A stretch of DNA of 43,033 nucleotides from Silicimonas sp. (lineage in GTDB: Bacteria > Pseudomonadota > Alphaproteobacteria > Rhodobacterales > Rhodobacteraceae), in the NCBI GenBank assembly GCA_022826205.1, contig JAJDVJ010000134.1, forward strand, positions 1 to 43,033, in the 5' to 3' direction. A model generated the notes under the pieces. It had not been told where the DNA came from, made no database searches, and was given only the letters and a program-made list of their open reading frames with translations. This document shows, piece by piece, positions 1 to 9,555 of the stretch; within the stretch, counting starts at the first letter, position 1, and each line of letters begins with the position of its first letter. Both the position numbers and the translations under genes were made by a program.

Positions 1-1008
1 ACCGTCACCTCGCGAAGGTCGATGGAGGAATCCGGGGGCGGAAGAATCACAATGGCCGGCAGGTTGCCACATCGAAAACGGAATGGCCAGCCCCAAAATC
101 ACCGCGTGACGATCACCGGACCGACAAAAAAATAGCCCTGGATGGGGCGATCATGGCAACCCTTTCTTTCGGCAATTCCTGTGAGCCATCCTTTAGCCCG
201 CCCTCATCCATGACCGCTTCGGGACTGCGCCTGATGGAACAGTTGGCGGGAATGCGCTGGATTCACGACCCGTGCATCGCGAGCAGTCGGGGTCATTGGT
301 CTTCACCGACCTTTGGAAGCTGTAGGACGCTTGATCCTGGGTCGGCTTGCCCGCCATGAAGAGGAGTCCGGCGTCAGCTGGACTCTGCCCCTGCAAATGC
401 GGCCCGTGTTCGGTTCCGCCGCGCCAGGTGCCCTTAGGTCACATGGCGTTCGCCTCGCGCCAGACCGCGGCAGTTCGCTCGCCTCAATTGTGGCCACAGC
501 ATCGCAGCTGCCGGGCGCTGGCAGGGCGGGCCAATGCGGAGTCGTGCCGGAAACTCTCGCCAGCTGCACGCCGCGTGCTGATCGCTCCACTTGTTCTCCC
601 GACCAACCGCTCCCGGGCCTGCGAATTGCTGCCGATCAAGCACCGTGTTTTGTCATTGGCGTCGGAAGATGGTCAGCGCAGCTCCAGTTGATCGGACGGT
701 GAAGAGAAATTTGGATTGGTGAGCGATCCGGGCCAGGAGGCTTGGCGCAGGTCCCGGTTCATCGTGACCGCAGACTTGCAGCGAATCATCCCCGGTTGCG
801 CCCTAGGTCGGTGTCGGGCCCGACCTTGAATCCACGCAATGCTCGCGGAAGTGTCGTTTTTGGGTGAAATTGATGTCGGAAACGTTATACTTGATGCCGC
901 AGACAGCCGTTGACCTTATGGGGGACGCGTGTCGAAGATGGCACGGATTGTGGCTGCGATAAAGTTAATGGGCACTGCCCGAAACAAACTACCGGGAGAA
1001 CAGACAAC
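1..1008. other. Left-edge region without a convincing gene
   Basis: About 1 kb with only short open frames (for example 153-359 and 313-702 on the plus strand). Their translations are rich in Ser, Arg, Pro and Cys, resemble no family I recognise, and overlap open frames on the other strand. There is no strong ribosome binding site before them. A TATACT hexamer at 886-891 could be a -10 element for the downstream ABC operon, but no matching -35 is visible. The first 50 bases could hold the start of a divergent minus-strand gene (GTG at 50), too short to identify. The region may be regulatory, degraded, or spacer. Confidence 0.5.
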
Positions 1009-2658
1009 ATGACAACAAAGAGAATCCACCCTGCCGCCCTTATGCATGCGGAGGAATATCGCGAAGGCAAGATCAGCCGCCGTGAATTCCTGACCCGCGC
1101 GACGGCCTTGGGTGTTGCCACCTCGGCAGCATACGGGCTGATCGGAGCAAGCGCACCGGTCCAGGCCAGTTCGCACGCGAAGATGGGTGGCACGATGCGC
1201 ATCCAGATGGAGGTGCGTGCGCTGAAGGAGCCACGCGTCTACGACTGGAGCCAGATTGCAAACTACACCCGCGGCACCCTGGAATACCTGGTCGAATACA
1301 ACAATGACGGGTCCTTCAAGCCGATGTTGCTCGAAGGCTGGGAAGCGAATGATGATGCGACGCAGTTCACGCTGCACGTCCGCCCGGGCGTTAAGTGGAA
1401 CAACGGCGACGACTTCACGGCGGAAGACGTGGCCCGCAACATCATCGGGTGGGCCGACAAGTCGGTCGAAGGCAACTCGATGGCCGGTCGCTTCGGCGTC
1501 CTGATCGATCCGGCGACCCAGAAGGCCATCGACGGCTCTGTTGAAGTCGTGGACAACCTCACCGTTCGCCTGAACCTGCCAAGACCTGACATCACCGTCA
1601 TTCCGGGCATGGCGGATTATCCGGCCGCCATCATCCATTCGTCGTTCAATGCCGACGATGCCATGAATGCCGTTGGCACCGGGCCGTACCTCATGACGGA
1701 GCTTGAGGTCGGAGTGAAGGGCGCGATCACCCGCAACGATGATCATCAATGGTGGGGTGAGGCAGTATTCGGCAAGCCGGCGCTGGACCGCATCGAGTTC
1801 GTCGATTTCGGCACCGACCCGGCAGCTTGGCTGGCCGCCCTTGAGGCTGACGAAGTGGACTTCCTCTACGAGTCGGTCGGCGAATTCATCGACGTAATGG
1901 ACGACCTCGGTTTCGAGAAGTCCGAAGTGGTCACGGCGGCGACGATCGTCATCCGTCCGAATCAGCTGGCTGAAATCGACGGCGAGCAGCCCTATGCCGA
2001 CGTTCGAGTCCGCAGGGCGCTGCAGCTTGCCGTGGACAATGCGGTATGTCTCGAACTTGGCTATGGCGACCGTGGCGTGCAGGCCGAGAACCATCACGTC
2101 GCACCGGTCCATCCGGAATACGCGGAACTGCCGCCGATCGCGCGTGATGTCGATCAGGCCCGCGCACTGATGGAAGATGCGGGCAAGATGGACTATGAAC
2201 ATGAACTCGTGTCGATCGACGACGACTGGCGGAAGAACACGACCGACGCCGTCGCCGCTCAGCTTCGCGACGCGGGCTTCAACATCAAGCGCACGATCCT
2301 GCCGGGTTCGACCTTCTGGAATGACTGGGCCAAGTATCCGTTCAGTTCGACCAACTGGAACCACCGACCACTTGGCGTGCAGGTTCTCGCCCTGGCGTAT
2401 CGCTCGGGCGAAGCCTGGAACGAGTTCGGCTGGGCAAATCCCGAATTTGACGCGCTGCTTGTCGAGGCTCAGGCCTTGGCCGACGTCGAGAAGCGTCGCA
2501 CAGTCATGGCCAAGATCCAGAAGCTCATCCAGGACGAAGGCGTGACCGTGCAGCCATACTGGCGGTCGGTCTATAGACACGGAAAGCCCGGAATCGTGGG
2601 CGCCAACATGCACATCACCTTCGAGATTCATGTCTACAAGCTGGGTTTCGCGGCCTGA
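1009..2658 (+). CDS. ABC transporter substrate-binding protein, peptide/nickel family 5
   Basis: Periplasmic solute-binding protein that delivers a peptide or similar solute to the permeases encoded next. The ATG at 1009 is chosen because GGGAGAA lies just upstream and a Tat signal follows: SRREFL at residues 23-28, a hydrophobic stretch, then an Ala-rich cleavage region ending near residue 54. The open frame extends back to 910 without a better start. The body (549 aa) has family-5 features, including a [18 protein letters not shown] segment and a GTGPY motif. It heads an operon with two permeases and a fused ATPase. Twin-arginine export fits the many Rhodobacterales homologues with a REFL signal. 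The substrate cannot be read from the sequence; dipeptide, oligopeptide or another small solute are all possible. Confidence 0.9.
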   Translation: MTTKRIHPAALMHAEEYREGKISRREFLTRATALGVATSAAYGLIGASAPVQASSHAKMGGTMRIQMEVRALKEPRVYDWSQIANYTRGTLEYLVEYNNDGSFKPMLLEGWEANDDATQFTLHVRPGVKWNNGDDFTAEDVARNIIGWADKSVEGNSMAGRFGVLIDPATQKAIDGSVEVVDNLTVRLNLPRPDITVIPGMADYPAAIIHSSFNADDAMNAVGTGPYLMTELEVGVKGAITRNDDHQWWGEAVFGKPALDRIEFVDFGTDPAAWLAALEADEVDFLYESVGEFIDVMDDLGFEKSEVVTAATIVIRPNQLAEIDGEQPYADVRVRRALQLAVDNAVCLELGYGDRGVQAENHHVAPVHPEYAELPPIARDVDQARALMEDAGKMDYEHELVSIDDDWRKNTTDAVAAQLRDAGFNIKRTILPGSTFWNDWAKYPFSSTNWNHRPLGVQVLALAYRSGEAWNEFGWANPEFDALLVEAQALADVEKRRTVMAKIQKLIQDEGVTVQPYWRSVYRHGKPGIVGANMHITFEIHVYKLGFAA

Positions 2659-2774
2659 TGACTTCGTTCCGGGGGCGTCCGGAAGGGCGTCTCCGGGACT
2701 TCCTCTTAGTTTCGGCAGGTAGGGCTTCGGGGAGCCGGGCAACTTGATCCCGCCCCAGAAGAAAGGGAGCTTTC

Positions 2775-3821
2775 ATGGGAATTTTCGTCCTGCGCCGCGT
2801 TGGCGTCATGATCCTGACAGCGCTGTGCCTTACATTTGTCGTATTTTTTCTGACGAATCTCTATCCGGCCCTGGAAAAGCTGGCGAAGACGCAGGGTAAC
2901 CAGCGGATGTCCGATGAAGCCGTAGTATCGTATCTCGAGAGGAACGGTCACTTGCAGCCTCTACTGGTGAAATACGGACAGTGGCTTGGTGTTATCCCCG
3001 GATACGTGCACGAGAATCCGGAAACCGGTGCCGTCACGGCCCGATGCGCGACGAGGGGCATGGACCCGTCGGAGGCACCCCGCTTCTGCGGGCTGTTGCA
3101 AGGCGACTGGGGATTCTCGACTGTCTTCAAGGACGATGTCAGCAGCATCATCGCAATTCGGCTCGGCCTCACCGGAAAGCTGATGTTCTGGGTGCTGGTC
3201 GTGATGGTGCCTTCGGCGCTCATCATCGGCGTCTTGGCCGGCATGCGCGAGGGCTCCCGCCTGGACAGGTCGCTCTCGACATTCTCCATCGCGTCGACGG
3301 CCACGCCTGAATATGTTTCCGGGGTCATTCTCATCACGTTGCTTGCCTCGTCGGCCGGCTGGAAGATCTTCAAGGGCACCGCGACAAGCGCGGCGGACAA
3401 CGCGACGCTCGAGAACTTTCTTTTGCCCGTGCTGACAATCTCGCTCTACGGCGTGGGGTACATCGCCAGGATGACACGCGCCTCTATGACCGAGGTCATG
3501 ACCGCCCAGTTCATCCGCACCGCACGGCTCAAGGGCGTCAGTTTTCGCAACGTCGTCCTGAAGCACGCGCTCAGAAACGCGCTGATCGCGCCGTTCACGG
3601 TCATCATGCTTCAGTTTCCATGGCTCCTTAACGGCGTCGTGATCGTCGAGACCCTATTCAACTACAAGGGTTTCGGTTGGGTGCTGGTACAGGCGGCGGG
3701 CAACAACGACATCTCGCTTCTGCTCGCTTGTTCCGTGGTGGCCGTTGTCGTCGTGTTGGTCACGCAGCTCATATCCGACATCGGGTACGTGTTCCTGAAC
3801 CCCCGCATTCAGATCTCGTAG
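2775..3821 (+). CDS. ABC transporter permease, DppB type
   Basis: Inner-membrane permease of the peptide-type importer (348 aa). The ATG at 2775 follows an AAAGGGAGC ribosome site. It has an N-terminal membrane helix (about residues 10-28), then a soluble periplasmic stretch (about 30-115) that contains a Cys pair. The BPD_transp_1 core follows, with membrane segments from about residue 130 and an EAA-type coupling loop (TARLKGVSFRNVVLKHALRN) near residue 255. The first periplasmic loop holds an insertion with GMDPSEAPRFCG, seen in a subgroup of alphaproteobacterial homologues. It is 13 bases upstream of the second permease, with which it should form a heterodimer. Confidence 0.9.
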   Translation: MGIFVLRRVGVMILTALCLTFVVFFLTNLYPALEKLAKTQGNQRMSDEAVVSYLERNGHLQPLLVKYGQWLGVIPGYVHENPETGAVTARCATRGMDPSEAPRFCGLLQGDWGFSTVFKDDVSSIIAIRLGLTGKLMFWVLVVMVPSALIIGVLAGMREGSRLDRSLSTFSIASTATPEYVSGVILITLLASSAGWKIFKGTATSAADNATLENFLLPVLTISLYGVGYIARMTRASMTEVMTAQFIRTARLKGVSFRNVVLKHALRNALIAPFTVIMLQFPWLLNGVVIVETLFNYKGFGWVLVQAAGNNDISLLLACSVVAVVVVLVTQLISDIGYVFLNPRIQIS

Positions 3822-3834
3822 GAGGAGAGGCGTC

Positions 3835-5247
3835 GTGGAACCCCTGACCTGGACCGGCAGCCTCTCTGTCCTCGATCCGATTTTCCTGCTTGCCTGGATT
3901 GCATTCGGAATTGCCGTCGTGGCACAGATCGTGGCGACATTCTTCGCCGCGGAAGACCTCGTCGAGCATGAGGTCAGTGCCTCCACCCGGAAACTTGCGG
4001 AGTACGCGGTTCTTGGCGTCAAGATCATCGCAGGACTGATCCTGTTGCTGATTCTTGTCTATGTCGTTGGCGGCGTCCTGATGCCGACCCTGGAGACCAA
4101 GGGCATTGTCGGCGCTGTCTCGACCCGTCTCCTGCCTGTCTGGATTGCCCTTTTGGTGACCTTCGCGGCGTCGATCGTCTTCAAGCGGCGGCTCGGGCTC
4201 TACGGCAAGCTGTTCGACAGCATGGTCGGCATGATCGGATTTGCGATCGTCATGTTCTGGGTCTTCACGGCCATCTTCGGGGCGATGGACCTGATCGTGA
4301 CCCATGACCCGCTCGTTCAGGTCTCGGGCATGAAGAACAAGGTGCCGGGGACGGCGCTCCCGGACGTGGAAGGCGCGTTTCCCTACTACCTCCTGGGTGG
4401 CGACAACCTGGCTCGGGATGTCTTCAGCCGCGTGGTCAAGGGGGCTTGGGAGGTCGTGAAGGTCGCGCCGTTCGCAACTCTTTTCGCATTCATGGTGGGG
4501 ATCACGCTGGGCTTGCCGGCCGCGTATTTCGGAGGGCGGCTTGACACGATCCTGAGCTTCGTCTCGAACCTGATCCTTGCCTTCCCGGTGATCCTCCTCT
4601 TCTATCTGCTGGTCACTCCGGAAATCGTGCAAACCGGAATTCCCGTCTACATGGCGGCTGTGCTCTTCATCTTTCCTATCATATTCATGGTGATCCTGAT
4701 CAACTCGCGCTTCTATGTGCAGCCGGTGAAGAGGAGCGTGTACCTGGTGATCGTGCTGGTACTCGGCCTCTGGATCTATTCAGGGGTCGCTTGGAACTCT
4801 GACCCGCTGGGCTTGATCGAATTCCCGCCCAATCTTCTGGTGGTCTTCGTCAGCGTCGTCTTCGTCAATTCACCCACCGTCTTCCGGATCGTGAGAGGCA
4901 TCGCGCTCGACATCAAGACGCGCGACTACGTTGCGGCCGGCCAGACGCGCGGGGAAGGTCCCTGGTACATCATGCTTTGGGAGATCCTGCCCAATGCGCG
5001 CGGGCCGCTCATTGTCGATTTCTGCTTGAGGATCGGCTATACGACCATTCTCCTCGGAACCCTGGGTTTCTTCGGCCTTGGTCTTAGCCCGGAAAGTCCT
5101 GACTGGGGATCGACGATCAATGACGGACGGAAACTCCTGTCGATCTTCCCCCATCCCGCCCTGGCTCCAGCCTTCTCGTTGATGAGTCTCGTCCTGGGCC
5201 TGAACCTTTTGGCGGACGGGCTTCGGGAAGAAAGCCTGAGGGACTGA
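3835..5247 (+). CDS. ABC transporter permease, DppC type, enlarged (470 aa)
   Basis: Second permease of the importer. It starts with GTG at 3835; AGGAGG at 3820-3825 overlaps the stop of the first permease and sits 9 bases before this start. Typical DppC proteins are about 300 aa with six helices, but this one is 470 aa with roughly ten or eleven hydrophobic segments. About 130 extra N-terminal residues carry three or so helices, and another hydrophobic insertion lies around residues 260-340. The DppC hallmark LGGDNLARDVFSRVV is near residue 185, and the EAA loop (RDYVAAGQTRGEGPW) near 360. Its stop overlaps the ATG of a possible 42-aa ORF. Confidence 0.88.
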   Translation: MEPLTWTGSLSVLDPIFLLAWIAFGIAVVAQIVATFFAAEDLVEHEVSASTRKLAEYAVLGVKIIAGLILLLILVYVVGGVLMPTLETKGIVGAVSTRLLPVWIALLVTFAASIVFKRRLGLYGKLFDSMVGMIGFAIVMFWVFTAIFGAMDLIVTHDPLVQVSGMKNKVPGTALPDVEGAFPYYLLGGDNLARDVFSRVVKGAWEVVKVAPFATLFAFMVGITLGLPAAYFGGRLDTILSFVSNLILAFPVILLFYLLVTPEIVQTGIPVYMAAVLFIFPIIFMVILINSRFYVQPVKRSVYLVIVLVLGLWIYSGVAWNSDPLGLIEFPPNLLVVFVSVVFVNSPTVFRIVRGIALDIKTRDYVAAGQTRGEGPWYIMLWEILPNARGPLIVDFCLRIGYTTILLGTLGFFGLGLSPESPDWGSTINDGRKLLSIFPHPALAPAFSLMSLVLGLNLLADGLREESLRD

Positions 5248-5375
5248 TGATGACCAATGCAGCGTCTGCGGCAGATTCCATGACGAGATCCGGCATGCCC
5301 GGCGTTCCGCACGGCTTCACATCCAGGGCGCGCGCCGCCTGTTGCGCTTCCCTTGTGACATGGAGGGCACAATGA
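5247..5375 (+). CDS. Possible 42-aa small ORF bridging permease and ATPase genes
   Basis: ATG at 5247 overlaps the permease stop (TGATGATG). The frame stays open for 42 codons and stops with TGA at 5373-5375, overlapping the ATG of the ATPase gene at 5372. Overlap at both ends is what a translationally coupled operon member would show. The predicted peptide is Ala/Ser/Arg-rich with two adjacent Cys near residues 32-33, has no membrane segment and resembles no known family. Its codon third positions are less GC-biased than those of its neighbours. It may simply keep ribosomes moving between the flanking genes, or be chance. Confidence 0.25.
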   Translation: MMTNAASAADSMTRSGMPGVPHGFTSRARAACCASLVTWRAQ

Positions 5376-7456
5376 ACAAGCCGGACCATGATGGCCCGAT
5401 CCTTGAAATCGAAAACCTCTCGATAAGCTTCTTCACTCGGCTTCGAGAAATTCCTGCCGTGATGGATTTTTCCTGCACTGTGGAACCGGGGGAGGCGATG
5501 GGCCTCGTAGGAGAATCCGGTTGCGGAAAGTCCACCGTCGCACTCGGAGTCATGCAGGATCTGGGTGTCAACGGACGCATTGTCGGCGGCTCGATCAAGT
5601 TCAAGGGCCGGAACCTGAACGACATGAGCCAGGAAGAACTGCGTGACATTCGGGGATCCGAAATCGCCATGATCTACCAGGAGCCCATGGCATCCCTGAA
5701 TCCGGCGATGAAGATTGGCAGGCAGCTCATGGAAGTGCCGATGATCCATGAGGACGTGAGCAAGTCGGAAGCCCGCAAGCGTGCGCTTGAGGTCGTGGAG
5801 GATGTCCGGCTGCCGGATCCCGAACGAATACTCGAGTCGTTTCCTCACCAGCTTTCGGGCGGTCAGCAGCAGCGCATCGTGATCGCCATGGCGCTGATGT
5901 CTAAGCCGTCCCTGCTGATCCTCGACGAGCCCACGACGGCGCTCGACGTGACGGTCGAGGCTGCCGTGGTCGAACTCGTGAAGGACCTTGGCAAGAAGTA
6001 CGGCACGTCGATGCTGTTCATCAGCCACAATCTCGGGCTGGTCCTTGAGACCTGCGATCGGATCTGCGTGATGTACTCCGGGGAGGCGGTTGAGACCGGC
6101 TCGATCGAGGACGTCTTCGACAAGATGCGCCACCCCTATACACAGGCGCTGTTCAGGTCCATTCCGCTGCCCGGCGCCGACAAGAACATGCGGCCACTCG
6201 TGGCGATCCCGGGCAACTTCCCGTTGCCGCATGAGCGCCCCCCCGGCTGCAACTTCGGGCCCCGTTGCGACTACTTCGAGGCAGGGCGATGCGATGCGGG
6301 CGAAATCCGGATGGGCGACGTCGAGGGTGACGATCGCCACGAGTCGCGCTGCCTGAAGTTTCGCGAGATCGACTGGGATGCGCCCGTGAAATCGAACCGG
6401 ACATTCGAAAAGTCTGAGCCGGGCCCGGTCGTGCTCGAGATGCAACAGCTCAAGAAGTTCTACGAAGTGGCGGCAAACATGCTGTTTGGCGGCAGGGACA
6501 AGAAAGTGGTCAAGGCGAACGAGACCCTCACCTTCGCAGCGCACGAATCCGAGACGCTTGCCATCGTCGGAGAGTCTGGTTGCGGCAAGTCCACCTTCGC
6601 CAAGGTGCTGATGGGCCTTGAGACGGCCACCTCGGGCCGCATCCTTCTTGACAACGAAGAGATTCAGGAAGTGCCGATCGAAGAGCGGGATCCGAAGACG
6701 GTATCCAGCGTCCAGATGGTGTTCCAGAATCCCTTTGACACGCTCAACCCTTCGATGGCGGTCGGCCGCCAGATCATCCGTGCGCTTGAGGTCTTCGGAG
6801 TTGGCGATTCGGAGGAAGATCGCCAGGAACGCATGCTGGAGCTTCTCGATCTTGTGAAGCTTCCCCGGGAGTTTGCCGAGCGCATGCCGCGCCAGCTGTC
6901 AGGGGGACAGAAACAGCGTGTCGGCATCGCGCGCGCATTTGCCGGCGGCGCCCGAATCGTGATCGCGGACGAGCCGGTCTCGGCGCTTGACGTCAGTGTC
7001 CAGGCGGCCGTCACCGACCTGTTGATGGAGATCCAGCGGAAGGAAAAGACGACGTTGCTCTTCATTAGCCACGATCTTTCCATCGTCCGGTATCTCGCGG
7101 ACAGGGTCATGGTCATGTACTTGGGCCATGTCGTCGAGATCGGTGAAACGGATCAGGTCTTCTCGCCGCCCTATCACCCCTATACCGAGGCCTTGCTCTC
7201 GGCTGTCCCCATTGCGGACACGAGCGTCGAGAAGCAGCACATCGTCCTCGAAGGCGACATTCCGTCTGCACTGAATCCACCGCCTGGCTGCCCCTTCCAG
7301 ACGCGATGCCGTTGGAAGCACGAGGTCAAGGACGGGCTCTGCGACCGCGAGGTGCCGCCGATGCGGACCTTGGCGGATGGCCACGAGATCAAGTGCCACC
7401 TTTCCGAAGACAAGCTGAACACGATGGATCCAGTGATCAAGATTGCGGCGGAATAG
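5372..7456 (+). CDS. ABC transporter ATP-binding protein, fused DppD-DppF type
   Basis: Double ATPase (694 aa) that powers the importer. The ATG at 5372 is preferred over the upstream TTG at 5342 because GGAGGG lies just before it. Domain one has Walker A GESGCGKST near residues 47-55, signature LSGGQQQR near 160 and Walker B LLILDEPTTALD near 181-192. Domain two repeats these: GESGCGKST near 400, LSGGQKQR near 508 and IADEPVSALD near 530. Each half ends with the oligopeptide/dipeptide C-terminal domain (PPGCNFGPRC and PPGCPFQTRC), whose Cys pattern binds a cofactor or metal in some relatives. Both halves keep catalytic Glu. Fusion fixes the ATPase stoichiometry at one of each. Confidence 0.95.
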   Translation: MNKPDHDGPILEIENLSISFFTRLREIPAVMDFSCTVEPGEAMGLVGESGCGKSTVALGVMQDLGVNGRIVGGSIKFKGRNLNDMSQEELRDIRGSEIAMIYQEPMASLNPAMKIGRQLMEVPMIHEDVSKSEARKRALEVVEDVRLPDPERILESFPHQLSGGQQQRIVIAMALMSKPSLLILDEPTTALDVTVEAAVVELVKDLGKKYGTSMLFISHNLGLVLETCDRICVMYSGEAVETGSIEDVFDKMRHPYTQALFRSIPLPGADKNMRPLVAIPGNFPLPHERPPGCNFGPRCDYFEAGRCDAGEIRMGDVEGDDRHESRCLKFREIDWDAPVKSNRTFEKSEPGPVVLEMQQLKKFYEVAANMLFGGRDKKVVKANETLTFAAHESETLAIVGESGCGKSTFAKVLMGLETATSGRILLDNEEIQEVPIEERDPKTVSSVQMVFQNPFDTLNPSMAVGRQIIRALEVFGVGDSEEDRQERMLELLDLVKLPREFAERMPRQLSGGQKQRVGIARAFAGGARIVIADEPVSALDVSVQAAVTDLLMEIQRKEKTTLLFISHDLSIVRYLADRVMVMYLGHVVEIGETDQVFSPPYHPYTEALLSAVPIADTSVEKQHIVLEGDIPSALNPPPGCPFQTRCRWKHEVKDGLCDREVPPMRTLADGHEIKCHLSEDKLNTMDPVIKIAAE

Positions 7457-7533
7457 CCAAGGCGTTCCATGCACGCGGTCCGACGGTTGCAGAGGCGCCA
7501 TGCCGGGCGCACCTATTCGGCAGGGAGAGGCGG

Positions 7534-8322
7534 ATGACGTTCACGATCGCGACCTGGAACATCAATTCCGTTCGGCTCAGGGAAGCGCTTGTCTGCAAGC
7601 TGATGGAGAGCGAGCAGCCGGACATTCTGTGTCTTCAGGAGTGCAAGTCGCCCGTCGAGAAGATTCCTTTGGGCAGCTTCATGCGCCTTGGCTACTCGCA
7701 CATGGTGGCAAGGGGCCAGAAGGGATATAACGGCGTCGCAATTTTCTCGAAGCTTCCGATGGAAGACGCGGGTAATCGCGATTGGGCCGGACTGGGCGAC
7801 GCGCGTCATGTTGTTGGGCGGCTGGAGAACGGAGTCACGATTCACAACTTCTACGTTCCGGCCGGAGGCGACGTGCCCGACCGTGAGGCGAACAAGAAGT
7901 TCGGCCAGAAACTCGATTTCCTGACCGAAATGCGGGATGTGTTCATGTCGGAACGGCCAGTGAAGTCGATCCTTGTCGGCGACCTCAACATCGCTCCCCG
8001 CGAGGATGATGTCTGGAGCCACAAGCAGCTTCTAAAAGTCGTCAGCCACACGCCCATCGAAGTTGAGCATCTCGGCGACACGCAGGTCGCGGGCAGATGG
8101 GTTGACGTGATCAGGCGAGACATCCCGGAGGGGCGCCTGTTCAGCTGGTGGTCCTACCGTGCGCGGGACTGGGATGCCGCCGACAAGGGGCGTCGGCTCG
8201 ATCACATTTGGGCGACGCCGGACATCGCCGATGCCGGGCATTCAAGCAGGATTTTGCGTACGGCCCGCGGCTGGGACAGGCCAAGCGACCACGCGCCGGT
8301 CTTTGCAACTTTCGACCTGTGA
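7534..8322 (+). CDS. xth: Exodeoxyribonuclease III
   Basis: Magnesium-dependent AP endonuclease and 3'-5' exonuclease of base-excision repair (262 aa, the usual size). The ATG at 7534 follows GGGAGAGG and gives the standard start MTFTIATWNINSVR. Catalytic positions of the exonuclease-endonuclease-phosphatase fold are all present: Asn9/Asn11 (WNIN), Glu36 (LQECK), Asp150 and Asn152 (GDLNIAP), and Asp252-His253 (SDHAP). RLDHIW near residue 221 is also typical. It lies 77 bases after the ABC ATPase on the same strand and may be read through from it, but there is no functional link. Confidence 0.95.
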   Translation: MTFTIATWNINSVRLREALVCKLMESEQPDILCLQECKSPVEKIPLGSFMRLGYSHMVARGQKGYNGVAIFSKLPMEDAGNRDWAGLGDARHVVGRLENGVTIHNFYVPAGGDVPDREANKKFGQKLDFLTEMRDVFMSERPVKSILVGDLNIAPREDDVWSHKQLLKVVSHTPIEVEHLGDTQVAGRWVDVIRRDIPEGRLFSWWSYRARDWDAADKGRRLDHIWATPDIADAGHSSRILRTARGWDRPSDHAPVFATFDL

Positions 8323-8633
8323 GCGATGCGGGCCGGTAGGGGCAAGGCCCTCGGACTCAGTCAAGTCCAGGCAAGGGCCAGGGCAGCGGGAACAACGCAG
8401 CCAAGCCAGATCCTGCTTCAGATGGCGAGGACGAGAAGCGGCAGGCTGGCAAGCCTGGTCCAGACGCTGAGGGGATTCACATGACGCATTCACACGGATT
8501 TTTCCGTGGGCATCGCTCGCCCGGCCTGCCGGATGACGTCCAACGGTCTCGCCCGTCGAGGATCACCCCCACCTCTTGGTTATCCGTCGTCTGATCGCAT
8601 ATAACATGCGACAGCACCAATTCGGGGAAGAAC
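8323..8633. other. 311-base intergenic region with a candidate promoter
   Basis: No open frame here resembles a known protein and no tRNA-like fold was seen. The only readable signal is a sigma70-like promoter near its right end, listed separately. The first half is rich in GGCAAGG and CCAGG words without a clear hairpin or T-run, so no terminator for the exonuclease gene is called. Confidence 0.5.
8576..8605 (+). promoter_or_regulatory. Candidate promoter for the ybbN operon
   Basis: TTGGTT (8576-8581) and TATAAC (8600-8605) are separated by 18 bases, a reasonable housekeeping sigma match. It lies about 30 bases before the ATG at 8634, which would give a short leader with GGGGAAG as ribosome site. 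This is a pattern match only. Confidence 0.4.
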
Positions 8634-9548
8634 ATGCTAGAGCTCAATGGGGCGGGAACGGAGCCGGCCGCCGATCTGATCAAGGACAGCACCGAGGCCA
8701 CGTTCATTGCGGACGTGGTCGATGCCAGCCAGAAGGTGCCGGTGATCGTGGATTTCTGGGCGCCTTGGTGCGGCCCTTGCAAGCAGTTGACGCCGGAACT
8801 CGAAGGCGCGGTCAGGAATGCCCGCGGGGCCGTAAGGCTGGTGAAGGTCAATCTCGACGAGAACCAGGCCATAGCGGCGCAGTTGCGCGTCCAGTCGATC
8901 CCGATGGTCTATGCGTTCTGGCAAGGCCAGCCGATCGATGCCTTTCAGGGCGCGCTTCCGGCCTCGCAGGTGAAGGCCTTCATCGATCGCGTGATCAAGG
9001 CCGCCGGAGGAGAGAATGGCGACAGCCTGTCGGATGCAGTGGGATCGGCCGAAGAGATGCTGCAGGAAGGCGCGGTCGCCGATGCCGCGCAGGTTTTCGC
9101 CGCAGTTCTCAAGGAAGACGCCTCGAATGCCGCCGCATATGCCGGCCTCGTCAAGAGCTACTTGGCTCTCGACCAGGTCGAGCAGGCCGAGCAGCTGCTT
9201 TCGAATGCACCGGAGGACCTGGCCAAGGCACCCGAGATCCATGCCGTGAAGGCGCAATTGCAACTCGCGCTCCAGGCTGCCGACGCTGGACCAGTTGGCG
9301 AGCTGAAGGCGGCGGTCGAAGCCAGCCCGGATGATCACCAGGCACGTCTTGATCTGGCGCAGGCCTTCTACGCGTCTGGCAACGCCGAAGAGGCGATCGA
9401 GACATTGCTTGAACTCTATCGTCGCGACGCGGAATGGAACGACGGTGCGGCAAAGGCGCAGCTCTTGACGATATTCGACGCGCTCAAGCCCGATGATCCC
9501 CTCGTGCTCAACGGGCGCCGCAAGCTGTCTTCCATGATCTTCGCCTGA
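8634..9548 (+). CDS. ybbN: Thioredoxin-fold TPR protein, YbbN/CnoX type
   Basis: Thioredoxin-like protein with a tetratricopeptide tail (304 aa). In E. coli the homologue CnoX (YbbN) holds unfolding proteins and hands them to GroEL/ES and DnaK. The N-terminal thioredoxin domain (about residues 15-125) keeps an intact redox site WCGPC (Cys46, Cys49), unlike the E. coli protein, which has SxxC. This suggests real oxidoreductase activity in addition to holdase function, as reported for alphaproteobacterial CnoX. The remainder is helical Ala-rich TPR-like repeats with alternating Leu/Ala. It starts an operon with a Lon-N-domain protein 7 bases downstream. Confidence 0.9.
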   Translation: MLELNGAGTEPAADLIKDSTEATFIADVVDASQKVPVIVDFWAPWCGPCKQLTPELEGAVRNARGAVRLVKVNLDENQAIAAQLRVQSIPMVYAFWQGQPIDAFQGALPASQVKAFIDRVIKAAGGENGDSLSDAVGSAEEMLQEGAVADAAQVFAAVLKEDASNAAAYAGLVKSYLALDQVEQAEQLLSNAPEDLAKAPEIHAVKAQLQLALQAADAGPVGELKAAVEASPDDHQARLDLAQAFYASGNAEEAIETLLELYRRDAEWNDGAAKAQLLTIFDALKPDDPLVLNGRRKLSSMIFA

Positions 9549-9555
9549 GCCGGAG

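Noticed and set aside
1-50. Minus-strand GTG frame running off the left edge (MILPPPDSSIDL...)
   Set aside because: Only about 16 residues are visible, too few to support a gene call.
153-702. Overlapping short plus-strand frames
   Set aside because: Low-complexity translations, no ribosome site, overlapped by minus-strand frames of equal length.
916-2742. 608-aa open frame on the minus strand
   Set aside because: Antisense shadow of the substrate-binding protein gene, caused by codon bias; no recognisable domain.
5117-6544. 475-aa minus-strand open frame
   Set aside because: Shadow of the permease C and ATPase genes, both of which have clear motifs on the plus strand.
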